Assembly: GCF_006516955.1 (NCBI RefSeq)
Contig: NZ_VHLG01000003.1
Coordinates: 372,001-436,000, forward strand
DNA from: Martelella alba
Lineage (GTDB): Bacteria > Pseudomonadota > Alphaproteobacteria > Rhizobiales > Rhizobiaceae
DNA length: 64,000 bases
Reading direction: 5' to 3'
The notes under the pieces are model-generated. The model did no database searches. It had not been told where the DNA came from and was given only the letters and a program-made list of their open reading frames with translations. Both the position numbers and the translations under genes were made by a program. Positions 24,724 to 33,410 of this stretch are shown here, piece by piece; positions within the stretch are counted from its first letter, which is position 1, and each line of letters starts with the position of its first letter.

Positions 24724-25351
24724 GGCCGCGGATTTCAGCGCTTCTGAATTTCGCCGGCGCGCGCTTGACCAGAGTGGCCGGCCGCTTGCGGAAGCCTGGC
24801 GCGACCATGGCGATCATCGTTTGAACCCGGATCTTCTGGACGGGCTTGAAACCATTGCGCTTCGCGATGCTGCCGTCCTGGTGCCAGTGATCGATGACGG
24901 CGCAGAGGCGCGGGTGATTTTCACCCGGCGCACGACCAAGCTGCGCAAACATTCCGGTCAGATTTCCTTTCCCGGCGGCTCCATAGATCCCGAGGATGCA
25001 AGCCCTGAAGCCGCTGCATTGCGTGAAAGCGAGGAGGAGATCGGCCTCTTGCGAAATTTCGTCGAGCCGCTGGCGCGCATGCCTCACTACTTCGCCGGGA
25101 CAGGCTTCAAGATCACGCCAGTGCTTTCGCTGGTGCGCCCCGGCTTTTCGCTGACGCTCAACCCGGACGAGGTGGCAGAGGTCTTCGAGGTGCCGCTTTC
25201 CTTCATCATGAACCCGGCGAACCACCAGATGGGTCACGCCGTGCTTGCAGGTCACGACCGGCAATTCTACGAGATGATCTTTGGCGAATATCGTATCTGG
25301 GGCATCACCGCCGGTATCATCCGAACGATTTATGAAAGGCTTTATGCGTGA
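24716..25351 (+). CDS. Nudix hydrolase, CoA pyrophosphatase type
   Basis: A 211-residue Nudix protein. The Nudix box runs from GGSIDPEDASPEAA to LRESEEEIGL, and it is preceded by KLRKHSGQISFPGG, the signature of the CoA diphosphatase subgroup (NudL/Nudt7-like), which splits CoA and its derivatives into phosphopantetheine and adenosine 3',5'-bisphosphate. The ATG at 24716 has GGAG nine bases upstream; the ATG at 24707 lies directly on that site and is less likely. Its TGA overlaps the GTG start of the CCA gene (GTGA). Substrate choice has not been tested. Confidence 0.92.
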   Translation: MSEAADFSASEFRRRALDQSGRPLAEAWRDHGDHRLNPDLLDGLETIALRDAAVLVPVIDDGAEARVIFTRRTTKLRKHSGQISFPGGSIDPEDASPEAAALRESEEEIGLLRNFVEPLARMPHYFAGTGFKITPVLSLVRPGFSLTLNPDEVAEVFEVPLSFIMNPANHQMGHAVLAGHDRQFYEMIFGEYRIWGITAGIIRTIYERLYA

Positions 25352-26616
25352 CAAGCGTGAAGGATCAGCCCTGGTTCAAGGCAGACAATGTTCAGCGCGT
25401 TCTCAACGTCATGAACGGAGACGGCGCGGAGACGCGTGTTGTCGGCGGCGCGGTGCGCAATGCGCTGATGGGGCTTGCGGTTAACGATATCGATATGGCG
25501 ACCACGCTTGAGCCTGAAGCCGTCATCGCCCGGGCAAAGGCGCATGGCATGAAGCCGGTGCCGACAGGCATCGACCACGGCACGGTGACGGTGATCTGCA
25601 ATCATCAGCCCTTTGAACTGACGACATTGCGCACCGATGTGGAAACCTTCGGGCGTCACGCCCAGGTGCGTTTCGGCACGGACTGGGCCGAGGATGCGGC
25701 CCGGCGCGACCTGACCATCAACGCGCTTTACGCCGGGGCGGATGGCGAGGTTATCGATCTGGTTGACGGCCTTGCCGATATCGAGACGAGGACCGTGCGT
25801 TTTATCGGCGATGCGGAGCTCCGGATCCGCGAGGACTATCTGCGTATCCTGCGCTTTTTCCGCTTCTTTGCCTGGTATGGCTCTGGCCGTCCGGATGCCG
25901 CAGGCCTCAAGGCTGCTGCCAGGGCGCGCGACGGTCTCTCGACGCTTTCGGCCGAGCGGATATGGGCCGAGCTGAAGAAAATTCTATCCGCCCAGGACCC
26001 GTCACGGGCACTGCTGTGGATGCGCCAGACCGGGGTTTTGACGATAATCCTGCCGGAAAGCGAGAAATGGGGGATCGACGCGATCACCCCGCTCATTGCG
26101 ACGGAAGAAAAACTCGGCTGGGTGCCTGATCCCTATCTCCGGCTTGCCGCAATCATTCCGCCGGACGAGGCGCGTGTCAGCGCCATGGCGAGCCGTCTGC
26201 GCATGGCCAATGCCGAAAGCGCGCGGCTAAAGGCTTTCACCCGGACACCGCAGATTGACGACGGTATGAGCCGGGTGGCTTTGCGGCAAAGCCTCTATCG
26301 CCATGGCCGGGACGGGAGCGAAATCCGTTTGCGGCTCCAGCTGGCTTCTGCCAGGGGAAAAGCCGCTGGGGGCGATCTGGAACAGGCGGCATCTGCGGCG
26401 CGGCTCTCGGCACTTCTTGATACGGTTACCCCTTGGGAAAAGCCGGTCATGCCGATATCGGGTGCGGATGTGATCGCAGCCGGTGCAGCACCGGGACCGG
26501 CAGTCGGTGAAATTTTGAAGGCGCTGGAGAATGAATGGGTCGAGGGGGGATTTGCATATGACCGGGCGACACTTGCCGCCCGGATGGAAACGCTTGTTGC
26601 GACGTGGAAGCCTTAA
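25348..26616 (+). CDS. cca: CCA-adding tRNA nucleotidyltransferase
   Basis: A 422-residue class II polymerase-beta-type enzyme that builds or repairs the CCA end of tRNAs. The nucleotidyltransferase core shows VVGGAVRNALMG followed by DIDMATT (catalytic Asp pair), then AEDAARRDLTINAL and REDYLRILRFFRFFA, the neck motif. The C-terminal half is helical. The start is GTG at 25348, overlapping the Nudix stop. A poly(A) polymerase role is formally possible but the sequence fits the CCA enzyme of alphaproteobacteria. It shares its final bases with the stop codon of the convergent DUF1059 gene. Confidence 0.93.
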   Translation: MTSVKDQPWFKADNVQRVLNVMNGDGAETRVVGGAVRNALMGLAVNDIDMATTLEPEAVIARAKAHGMKPVPTGIDHGTVTVICNHQPFELTTLRTDVETFGRHAQVRFGTDWAEDAARRDLTINALYAGADGEVIDLVDGLADIETRTVRFIGDAELRIREDYLRILRFFRFFAWYGSGRPDAAGLKAAARARDGLSTLSAERIWAELKKILSAQDPSRALLWMRQTGVLTIILPESEKWGIDAITPLIATEEKLGWVPDPYLRLAAIIPPDEARVSAMASRLRMANAESARLKAFTRTPQIDDGMSRVALRQSLYRHGRDGSEIRLRLQLASARGKAAGGDLEQAASAARLSALLDTVTPWEKPVMPISGADVIAAGAAPGPAVGEILKALENEWVEGGFAYDRATLAARMETLVATWKP

Positions 26617-26798
26617 CCGGCTTCTGTCGTGTCGCGGATCCGTTCCTTGATGTTTTCGACCATGTTTTCACGGATGATCGTTTCACCGTGAGCGGATTTC
26701 AGATGTTCAACTGCACGAAGCACGACTTCTGCCTCATCATTGGAGGCGGTGTGCCACTTGCAGCCGGGGACGAGTGTTCCGCAAGAAAATTCCTTCAT
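26613..26798 (-). CDS. DUF1059 small protein
   Basis: A 61-residue protein with the DUF1059 motif: CGTLVPGCKWHTASND near the N terminus and HGETIIRENMVENIK at the C terminus. The two Cys and the His could bind metal or be redox active. The family is widespread and uncharacterised. The ATG has a strong ribosome site (AAGGGAGATCAAC). It overlaps the cca stop codon by three bases on the other strand. A perfect 9-bp hairpin (26841-26863) lies 43 bases upstream, and another small gene lies upstream on the same strand. Confidence 0.85.
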   Translation of the reverse strand: MKEFSCGTLVPGCKWHTASNDEAEVVLRAVEHLKSAHGETIIRENMVENIKERIRDTTEAG

Positions 26799-26840
26799 GT
26801 TGATCTCCCTTTCGCTGTTATGGCTGGCCTTTCAGACCCC

Positions 26841-26863
26841 CGGAATGTTGCGAGAACATTCCG
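26841..26863. promoter_or_regulatory. Perfect 9-bp inverted repeat before DUF1059
   Basis: CGGAATGTT - GCGAG - AACATTCCG. It is between two small minus-strand genes and could be a terminator stem for the first (no T-run seen), an operator, or a leader hairpin for the second. Confidence 0.45.
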
Positions 26864-26949
26864 AAAGCCATATGCCAGCCTCTCGCTTCGCGGAGACGCA
26901 TTTGCCGGAGGAATTATAGACCCGGCCAATGCGCCGGCGATCCAGGGCT

Positions 26950-27129
26950 CTAGTGGTGATGCTGAGCCCAGGTTTCAAAAACCGCCGTACCTTCGCATGG
27001 CCTTCCATGCTTGGCGGCCATTTCATCAGCGTGCTGCTTGCTCTTTTGATCCTCTGGTTGATGTACAACCAAAGGGTGGTCCTTCACAGGAGCCAGCTGT
27101 TTGTCATGGGCATGGGTATGATCTGTCAT
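26950..27129 (-). CDS. Small His-rich protein of unknown function (59 residues)
   Basis: An ORF too short for usual length cut-offs but with a near-ideal ribosome site: GGGAGGAGCAGTATC directly before the ATG at 27129. The product is hydrophilic, starts MTDHTHAHDKQLAPVKD and ends FETWAQHHH, with ten His in 59 residues and one Cys (GRPCEG). No membrane segment and no recognised domain. It lies upstream of DUF1059 on the same strand. The overlapping 78-residue ORF in another frame lacks a ribosome site, so this frame is preferred. His clusters at both ends could bind metal, which is a guess. Confidence 0.65.
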   Translation of the reverse strand: MTDHTHAHDKQLAPVKDHPLVVHQPEDQKSKQHADEMAAKHGRPCEGTAVFETWAQHHH

Positions 27130-27250
27130 GATACTGCTCCTCCCAAAGCAAGTTTGCAGCTTCAGTCTACCAAAAAGGTGGGCATAGGAAAGGCAGAATG
27201 CAACGCTTTGTTAAGAAATATTAGCGAAATGCTAAAATGTCGCAGGTCAA

Positions 27251-28162
27251 TTAAGGCCATCTGACGACAGGCGGCATGGATGAGAGAATTGTGTCTACGT
27301 TTCCGCCCGTTTTCAGGCCGAAAATCGTGCCGCGATCGTAAAGCAGGTTGAACTCGACATAGCGACCGCGCCGGATCAACTGTTCGTCACGGTCTTCAGA
27401 TGACCAGTCGTGGTTGAAATTGCTGCGCACGATCCGCGGATAAACCAGGTTGAAGGCCCGGCCGACATCCTGAACAAAGGTGAAATCGGCATCCATGCCG
27501 CCTTTGTCGTCTGTGGAGTGCTGCCAGTCGAAGAAGATGCCGCCTATGCCGCGTGCTTCCTTGCGATGTGGCAGGTAGAAATAGTCATCGCACCAGTTTT
27601 TCAGCCGGGCGTAGTCGACAATGGACGAATGCCGGTTGCAGGCCACTTCCATGGCGCGGTGAAACAGCATCGTGTCCGGGTCGGTCTGGGTGCGCCGCCG
27701 TCCGAGCACAGGGGTCAGATCGGCGCCGCCGCCATACCACCAGCTCGACGTCACGATCATGCGCGTATTCATATGCACAGCGGGCACGTTGGGGTTTACC
27801 GGATGGGCAATCAACGAAATGCCGGAGGCCCAGAAGCGGCGGTCCTCGCTTGTGCCGGGGATCTGGCTGCCAAAATCCTCGGAAAACTCACCCGAGACCG
27901 TCGAGGTATGAACGCCGACCTTTTCGAAGACACGGCCCTGCATGATTGACTTGCGTCCACCGCCCTTGCCGCCTTCGCGCGTCCAGTCCTCAGCCTCGAA
28001 ACGGCCCGGCTCCATGTCGGAGAGGGGGCCGGTCAACTCGTTCTCCAGCTGTTCGAAGCTCAAGCAAATCGTGTCGCGCAGGCTCTCGAACCAGCGGCGG
28101 GCTGCTTCCTTCCGGTCCTCGATATCATCAGGCAATCCAGAGGGAAGTTGCGGTCTTTCCAT
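27251..28162 (-). CDS. hemF: Oxygen-dependent coproporphyrinogen III oxidase
   Basis: A 303-residue HemF that converts coproporphyrinogen III to protoporphyrinogen IX using O2, in the cytoplasm. Conserved stretches include [51 protein letters not shown] and [21 protein letters not shown] (seen around residues 255-275). The ATG at 28162 (MERPQLPSG) has TGGAG nine bases upstream and matches family N termini; the frame is open 63 codons further, with an ATG at 28195, but without support. No Fnr-type box was recognised upstream. It is divergent from a small conserved gene. Confidence 0.95.
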   Translation of the reverse strand: MERPQLPSGLPDDIEDRKEAARRWFESLRDTICLSFEQLENELTGPLSDMEPGRFEAEDWTREGGKGGGRKSIMQGRVFEKVGVHTSTVSGEFSEDFGSQIPGTSEDRRFWASGISLIAHPVNPNVPAVHMNTRMIVTSSWWYGGGADLTPVLGRRRTQTDPDTMLFHRAMEVACNRHSSIVDYARLKNWCDDYFYLPHRKEARGIGGIFFDWQHSTDDKGGMDADFTFVQDVGRAFNLVYPRIVRSNFNHDWSSEDRDEQLIRRGRYVEFNLLYDRGTIFGLKTGGNVDTILSSMPPVVRWP

Positions 28163-28291
28163 GTAAAGAGGCTCCAGAGCTCGTTCGTCTGACATGTGTT
28201 GGCGGGGCATTTCCCCTGGCGGCGATATGCGAAATGACTCGCAAATCAGCCCGTTGAATCCTATCTTGTTTGTCACCCGAGGGATAGCGTC

Positions 28292-28540
28292 ATGGCAAAA
28301 CTTCCAAAGCCGCCATCCATGGATGGCCTGAAGCAACGGATCAGACATCACCGGCAGGCCGAGAGCGACGGCTTCGTGCGCTCGCGCTACGTGTTGAGTC
28401 GGGAAGAAGCGCGTGCCAAGGCTCGCGAATGGTTCGATGCCTGGCCGAAAGCAGCCTACTGGACCGAGGTGGAAAGCTGGCGTCTTGCCGAGGATGGCCG
28501 GATCGAATTCACCATGCGGCGGCTGTCGTCAGCCGATTGA
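28292..28540 (+). CDS. Small conserved hypothetical protein (82 residues)
   Basis: A hydrophilic 82-residue protein with ribosome site GAGGGATAGCGTC before its ATG. It is rich in Arg, Ala and Trp ([11 protein letters not shown] and [14 protein letters not shown]). No domain is recognised, but the divergent position beside hemF and convergent position with trmL look like a stable rhizobial arrangement. Its last 12 bases overlap the 3' end of trmL on the other strand. Confidence 0.7.
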   Translation: MAKLPKPPSMDGLKQRIRHHRQAESDGFVRSRYVLSREEARAKAREWFDAWPKAAYWTEVESWRLAEDGRIEFTMRRLSSAD

Positions 28541-29017
28541 TGCAGAAATTGAAGCAAACCCGTCCGTCTGTCTCAGTGCTTCTCCCGCAATCATGGCGAC
28601 TGACATGGCGAGGTTGATTGAGCGCTGACCTTTGACCATGGGAATGGTGATGCGATGGTCTGCGGTCTCATGCACATGATCGGGAACGCCCGCACTTTCA
28701 CGGCCGAACAGCAGGATATCTCCATCGTTGAAGCCGAATTCGGGATAGGGGCTGCTTGCCTTGGTCGAGGCGAGAACCAGCCGCCGTCCTTCTGCCCTGC
28801 GCCAGGTTTCAAACGCTTCCCAGTCGACATGACGGGTGAGGGTGACGCTGGCGATATAATCGAGGCCAGCCCGCTTCAGATTGCGGTCGGAAAGGGCAAA
28901 GCCTGCCGGTTCGATGATATCGACGGCAAGGCCGAGGCAGGCGGCGAGCCTGAGAATCGTGCCGGTATTTCCGGCAATATCGGGCTGGTAAAGGGCGATG
29001 CGCAGATGCGTTGTCAT
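28529..29017 (-). CDS. trmL: tRNA (cytidine/uridine-2'-O-)-methyltransferase
   Basis: A 162-residue minimal SPOUT methyltransferase that 2'-O-methylates the wobble base (position 34) of certain tRNA-Leu isoacceptors. The N terminus ALYQPDIAGNTGTILRLA and the knot motifs LLFGRESAGVP and IPMVKGQRSINLAMSVAM are diagnostic. The ATG at 29017 has AGGAGAAAACAC upstream; the open frame 12 codons further is ignored. The size is that of TrmL rather than the longer TrmH/TrmJ. It is transcribed in the same direction as the DASS transporter 54 bases upstream. Confidence 0.92.
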   Translation of the reverse strand: MTTHLRIALYQPDIAGNTGTILRLAACLGLAVDIIEPAGFALSDRNLKRAGLDYIASVTLTRHVDWEAFETWRRAEGRRLVLASTKASSPYPEFGFNDGDILLFGRESAGVPDHVHETADHRITIPMVKGQRSINLAMSVAMIAGEALRQTDGFASISASIG

Positions 29018-29071
29018 GTGTTTTCTCCTATCTGCGCTTGTGCGAGGCTGCAAGGGCGATCTGTCGGGTCT

Positions 29072-30469
29072 TCACAGCACCCCGATCAGCTTCCACCACA
29101 GGAAATCCAGTGGCAGCAATGCGACAATGGTGATGAGGGACAGCGGCAGGGTGATCCTGATCATCCGCGAGACCGGCTGGCCGGTCACCTGCAACCCAAC
29201 CATCAGCGGGGCGGCCTGATAGGGCAGCATGACGGTGGAAAAGCCGACAACCTGCGTCATCAGGACAGCTGTGACACTGAAGCCCGTCAGGTGGGACAGC
29301 TCCGCTGCCAGCGGTGCCAGTACGGCCGGGACGCCTGGAAGCGTGGTGAACATGCCGGTGAGAAAGGCCATCAGCGCCAGCGACATGAAATTGAGGAAAT
29401 CGCGACCCGGCGTCAGCGGCAGGGCGTTCTCCAGCCCATGGGCAATGGCTGTGCCAAGACCGGTGGCATTGATCACGGCGCCGAGCGAGAGAATGCCGGC
29501 GGTGAAGATCAGCACGCTGAGGCTGACGGTCCTGTCGAAATCCTCCGGCTTGATTGCGCCAATGCCCGGCACCATCAGAAGAAGCGATGCGGCGAGGCCG
29601 ACCCATGCGGCATTGATGCCATGCATGCTGTCGGTCATCCAGAGCGCCAGCGTAGCAAGAAGAATGGCGATCGCATACCACTGCCGGGCGGAAAGCGGGC
29701 CGGAAGCTGGTGCTTTTTCATCATGCTCAGGCAAGGGCGCCCCGGCGCGATCGGGGAAGAAATGCAGTATCAGAAACACGGTGATTACGCCCTTCAGCAG
29801 GCCGAGGACCGGAAAATGAAGCGCCAGATAGCTGGCATAGGTCAGCGTGATGCCGTGGATCGTTTCACTCGCGCCGGCCAGTACCAGATTGGGCACATTG
29901 GAAGGCAGGATGGTGAAGCCGGTCATATTGGCGGAAAGGATCAGCGTGAGCGCAATCGCCGTGTGGCCATTCGATCCCTTGGCAAACCCGGCGCGACTGG
30001 CGAGCGCCATGGCAATCGGCAGCATGACGAAGAAGCGTCCGAGCGAGGAGGGGATGATGAAGGAAAGCGAGGCCGTGGCAATGAACAGGCCGCTGATCAG
30101 CACGGCATAATGGCCAGTTAAATGGCGTCCAAGTATGACACCGAGCCTTTCGCCAAGGCCTGAACCGCGCACGGTGGCGGCGATGATCGAGCCGGAAAAG
30201 ACCAGCCAGATCGCCGTCGAGGTGAAGCCGGACAGCACCACGTTTGGCGGTGCCAGCTTCAGGATCAGGGTCACGGCGAAAAACAGCAGGCTCGCCATGA
30301 AGCCGGGCACAATGCCCGTCGCCCACAGGCTGAGCGTCACGAGCACAATGCCGAGTGTTCGCGTCTGGTCTTCGGTGAGCGTCTCCGGCGGGACGATGAC
30401 CAGATAAAGCGCGATGAGAAACAGCGCCAGGACAACTATATGTTTGATCGTGAGATATTTGCGCAGCAT
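29072..30469 (-). CDS. DASS/SLC13-family anion transporter
   Basis: A 465-residue membrane protein with about 12 hydrophobic segments and the divalent anion:sodium symporter pattern, including the paired loops PSSLGRFFVMLPIAMALA with NMTGFTILPSNVPN in the first half and FTTLPGVPAVLAPLA with VMLPYQAAPLM in the second. Family members carry sulfate, di- or tricarboxylates, or act as permeases for other anions; the substrate is not visible. It is divergent from an AraC regulator with only 72 bases between, so that regulator probably controls it. A dyad ATAGG-6-CCTAT (30494-30509) lies in that gap. Confidence 0.88.
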   Translation of the reverse strand: MLRKYLTIKHIVVLALFLIALYLVIVPPETLTEDQTRTLGIVLVTLSLWATGIVPGFMASLLFFAVTLILKLAPPNVVLSGFTSTAIWLVFSGSIIAATVRGSGLGERLGVILGRHLTGHYAVLISGLFIATASLSFIIPSSLGRFFVMLPIAMALASRAGFAKGSNGHTAIALTLILSANMTGFTILPSNVPNLVLAGASETIHGITLTYASYLALHFPVLGLLKGVITVFLILHFFPDRAGAPLPEHDEKAPASGPLSARQWYAIAILLATLALWMTDSMHGINAAWVGLAASLLLMVPGIGAIKPEDFDRTVSLSVLIFTAGILSLGAVINATGLGTAIAHGLENALPLTPGRDFLNFMSLALMAFLTGMFTTLPGVPAVLAPLAAELSHLTGFSVTAVLMTQVVGFSTVMLPYQAAPLMVGLQVTGQPVSRMIRITLPLSLITIVALLPLDFLWWKLIGVL

Positions 30470-30541
30470 TGGACTTCGTCTGTTTGAAACTTGATAGGCG
30501 TGATCCTATTTCATGCGAATGAATTGCGGAATAGAGACATC

Positions 30542-31384
30542 ATGACAACTGATATCGTCAATCCGACAGATTTGAGCCCGGAGGCGCCAGGCTGGCTTGT
30601 CGATCCTGCCCGGCCGCTGCTGTTTCGCGCAGGGCGCTGGAATGCGGGCGATATCGGCCGCGAACCGCATTCGCATCCGCGCGGGCAATTGCTGTGGGCG
30701 CAAGAGGGCGTGCTGACCGTGCGTTCCTGCGGCGCGCAATGGCTGGTGCCACCAAGCCATGCCGTGTGGATCGACGGCGATGTCCGCCACTCCGTGGCGA
30801 TGCAGACCAGCGCGACAACCTGTTTCATATATGTCGATCCATCGGTTGAAATTTCCGGGCGCAGGCGTTGCGAGGTGCTGCATATGAGCACGTTGATGAA
30901 GGCGCTGATCCTGAGATTTCGCGCCTTGAGTGACGCATCGGGCGAGGCTGCAAGGCTGTCGCATCTGGCCACCGTTATCCTGGATGAACTGGCAGCGCTG
31001 GAGGCCGCGCCGCTCAGCCTGCCCGCCGGCAGTGATCCGCGGCTCAGGCGGGTCACGGCGCGCCTGCTGGAAAATCCCGAGGACAATACGCCCCTTGCTG
31101 CACTCGCGCCCTTTGCCGGGGCCTCCACCCGCACGCTGGAGCGCCTGTTCGTTGCGGAAACGGGCTTGCGTTTTTCCGAGTGGCGGACGCGGCTGAAGCT
31201 GATGGAGGCGGTGAATTATCTCGGTCAGGGCAAGAACAGCGCCGAGATTGCCGCGCGGCTTGGCTATCTGAGTGCCAGTGCCTTTTCAGCCGCTTTCAGG
31301 CGTCAGTTCGGCCGGCCGCCGCAGTCTTTTCTGGAGCGCGCGGACGGTGCCAGAGCCACGGTCGCCGCACGCGCTGAGGCGTGA
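30542..31384 (+). CDS. AraC-family transcriptional regulator
   Basis: A 280-residue regulator. The N-terminal cupin (EPHSHPRGQLLWAQEGVLTV, then PPSHAVWIDGDVRHSV) senses a ligand; the C-terminal 100 residues hold two AraC helix-turn-helix units (LAPFAGASTRTLERLFVAET and IAARLGYLSASAFSAAFRRQ). The layout matches the NimR/RipA type, in which the regulator sits divergent to a transporter it controls, here the DASS gene. The ATG at 30542 is preferred over an open upstream start at 30491. Its 3' end overlaps the FUSC gene on the other strand by 89 bases. Confidence 0.9.
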   Translation: MTTDIVNPTDLSPEAPGWLVDPARPLLFRAGRWNAGDIGREPHSHPRGQLLWAQEGVLTVRSCGAQWLVPPSHAVWIDGDVRHSVAMQTSATTCFIYVDPSVEISGRRRCEVLHMSTLMKALILRFRALSDASGEAARLSHLATVILDELAALEAAPLSLPAGSDPRLRRVTARLLENPEDNTPLAALAPFAGASTRTLERLFVAETGLRFSEWRTRLKLMEAVNYLGQGKNSAEIAARLGYLSASAFSAAFRRQFGRPPQSFLERADGARATVAARAEA

Positions 31385-33410
31385 GGTTTCCGTCTTTGTG
31401 GGCCGCACGGTTGGCCTCTGCCAGTTCACAGAGCCGGGCGATTTCCGATTCCACTTCGGCGAAACTGTCCTGGCGGCGATTGGCCCGTGTTGCCGTGACC
31501 AGCGAGCGCGGATGGCCCTCGGGATCAGCAAGGGCCAGAAGCGCGGCGCGTGCATCCTCGAGGCGGACATCTTCGGGCGGCGGGTCGTCAAGCGTGCGCT
31601 CTTCGGCATAGGCGGTGATCCGGTCACACAGGCGTTCAGCACCAGCAACGGCTGGAAACCAGGCGGCCGCTTCGCGGCCTGCCGGTGGCGGTTCGGCAAT
31701 GAAACGCTGCAGCTGGGTGCGAAGGTCGGACAGCTTGCGCAGCGCCAGCCATTCTGCATCGGAAAGTGTCCGGTGAAATGCCGGTAACCCGTCTTTGCCC
31801 GGAGCTGGGGCCGTGGCGGCTTCCAGATAGGCGCCGACACTGGTCAGCGCGGTGGCAAAGATTTCATTGAGCCTGCGCCCCTGCGAACGCGGCCAGATCA
31901 TGTAACCGAAAATCAGTGCGATGGCCGAGCCGAGCACGGTGTCGACGAGGCGCTGCAATCCATAACTGGCCGAATGGCCCGGCACGACCACATCAATCAT
32001 CAAAAGAATGATCGGCGTGATGAAGGTGACCATGAGCGCATAGGATCTAAGGCCGGCAAAAGGCAGAATGGCGCAGAGAGCGGCGATGCAGATGATCTGC
32101 GGATAGCCTGCGGGCACGAAGATGGCAATTGCCGTGCCGAGCATGACGCCAAGCACGGTGCCGATCGAGCGATGGATGGCACGCACAAAAACCGAGCCGA
32201 AGTCCGGTTTCAGCACGATGGCGACGGTCATCGGCAGCCAGTAGGAATGATCACCGCTCTTGAAGTGGCCGGCTATCACGGCAATGCCGATGCAAAGGGC
32301 AAGCTTGGCAGCGGAAACGACCACTTCGCGCCCCAGAATGAGCCGGCGGGCGAGCCTTGCGACAATGCGGGTGGAAAGCAGAGACGACCGGCTGGCCTCC
32401 CGCGTCTCGGCGTGGTCGGGCTCCGGTCGGGAAGACCAGATTGTCTCGGCCAGCCGCTCCGTCGCGCGCATCAACTCGCCGGTCTCGCGCGGTGAAGGGC
32501 CGGGATGGCGCACGGGCGTCACCGGCGGCGGGGGCGGCTCGCGCTGATCCTTTTCCACCGCATCGGCGATCAGTTGCAACCAGCTGGCAACGCGGCGAAG
32601 TTCGGGAACCGTCGCCCGTCCGGCAATGATGATCATGTTCAGGTGGTTGGCAAGGCTGACGATTTCAGCGGCATGCAGCACATAACGGGTGCGTGCGCGG
32701 CTGTGGCTGCGCTTTTCAATCAGCGAGGAATAGGCGGTCTTGGTGATGTCGGTCACACTGCGGCGCGCCTCCACCAGTTCGCGCCTTGCGCGGTAGGAGG
32801 ATTGGGTTTCCATGACGCGCGCAACCGCCAGCGCATGCTCGGCGATATGGTCGAAAATGCGGGCAAGCGTCCTGCGCTCCGGCCTGTCGCGGTCCATCAT
32901 TGCGCCAAGCCCCAGAAGCAGGCAGACAAAGCCGGCCCCGCTCAGAAATTCCAGAAAGGTCCGGTAGATCGAGCCCTCCGCTGGCACCGCGGTGACAACC
33001 ACGGCCAGCACCAGCATGTTCATGGCGCCGGTGGAAAAAGCCGCGCCATAGCCGCTGATCAGGCCGGAAATGAAAGCGATCAGAATGAGAAGGGCGAGTG
33101 TGAGATAGCCGTGACCGGCGATCTGCGGCCCGATCAGACAGCCGGACAGGCCAACCAGCGTCGAGATCGCGATCTGGCGGAAGCGTTCGCGATAGGGGTC
33201 GAGCCGGACGGCAACAGCCGTCAGAAAACCGCCGAGCGAGATATAAAGGGCACCCCCCATCTGGCCAGACATCATGCCGAGAAAAAGCGGCAGGCTGGTT
33301 GCGATGGCCAGCCGCAGCGCGTGGCGCCAGGGCCGGTAGGGGGCGGGGGCAATCAGCGCCAGATTGTGAACCCAGGCAGCCGGGCGGAGCGTGAGGTTTC
33401 GAAGCGGCAT
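31296..33410 (-). CDS. FUSC-family inner-membrane transporter
   Basis: A 704-residue protein with two membrane blocks of about five to six helices each (roughly residues 30-165 and 380-510) and two cytoplasmic segments, the layout of FUSC/AaeB/YccS proteins, which export aromatic carboxylic acids or fusaric acid. SLGGFLTAVAVRLDPYRERF and the repeated second-half SYWLPMTVAIVLKPDFGSVF are the family signatures. A proline run (PPPPPV) lies in the first cytoplasmic part. The start is taken at the ATG 33410 (MPLRNLTL); 18 more codons are open upstream. No membrane-fusion gene is adjacent. Its end overlaps the AraC gene by 89 bases. Confidence 0.85.
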   Translation of the reverse strand: MPLRNLTLRPAAWVHNLALIAPAPYRPWRHALRLAIATSLPLFLGMMSGQMGGALYISLGGFLTAVAVRLDPYRERFRQIAISTLVGLSGCLIGPQIAGHGYLTLALLILIAFISGLISGYGAAFSTGAMNMLVLAVVVTAVPAEGSIYRTFLEFLSGAGFVCLLLGLGAMMDRDRPERRTLARIFDHIAEHALAVARVMETQSSYRARRELVEARRSVTDITKTAYSSLIEKRSHSRARTRYVLHAAEIVSLANHLNMIIIAGRATVPELRRVASWLQLIADAVEKDQREPPPPPVTPVRHPGPSPRETGELMRATERLAETIWSSRPEPDHAETREASRSSLLSTRIVARLARRLILGREVVVSAAKLALCIGIAVIAGHFKSGDHSYWLPMTVAIVLKPDFGSVFVRAIHRSIGTVLGVMLGTAIAIFVPAGYPQIICIAALCAILPFAGLRSYALMVTFITPIILLMIDVVVPGHSASYGLQRLVDTVLGSAIALIFGYMIWPRSQGRRLNEIFATALTSVGAYLEAATAPAPGKDGLPAFHRTLSDAEWLALRKLSDLRTQLQRFIAEPPPAGREAAAWFPAVAGAERLCDRITAYAEERTLDDPPPEDVRLEDARAALLALADPEGHPRSLVTATRANRRQDSFAEVESEIARLCELAEANRAAHKDGNLTPQRVRRPWLWHRPRAPEKTAAAGRTDA

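Noticed and set aside
26832-27068. 78-residue minus-strand frame
   Set aside because: It overlaps the 59-residue ORF in another frame and lacks a ribosome site, whereas the shorter ORF has an excellent one.
28655-30121. 488-residue open frame on the plus strand
   Set aside because: It is the antisense of trmL and the DASS transporter; its composition is Gln/Arg/Gly-rich with no fold signature, while the minus-strand proteins have clear motifs.
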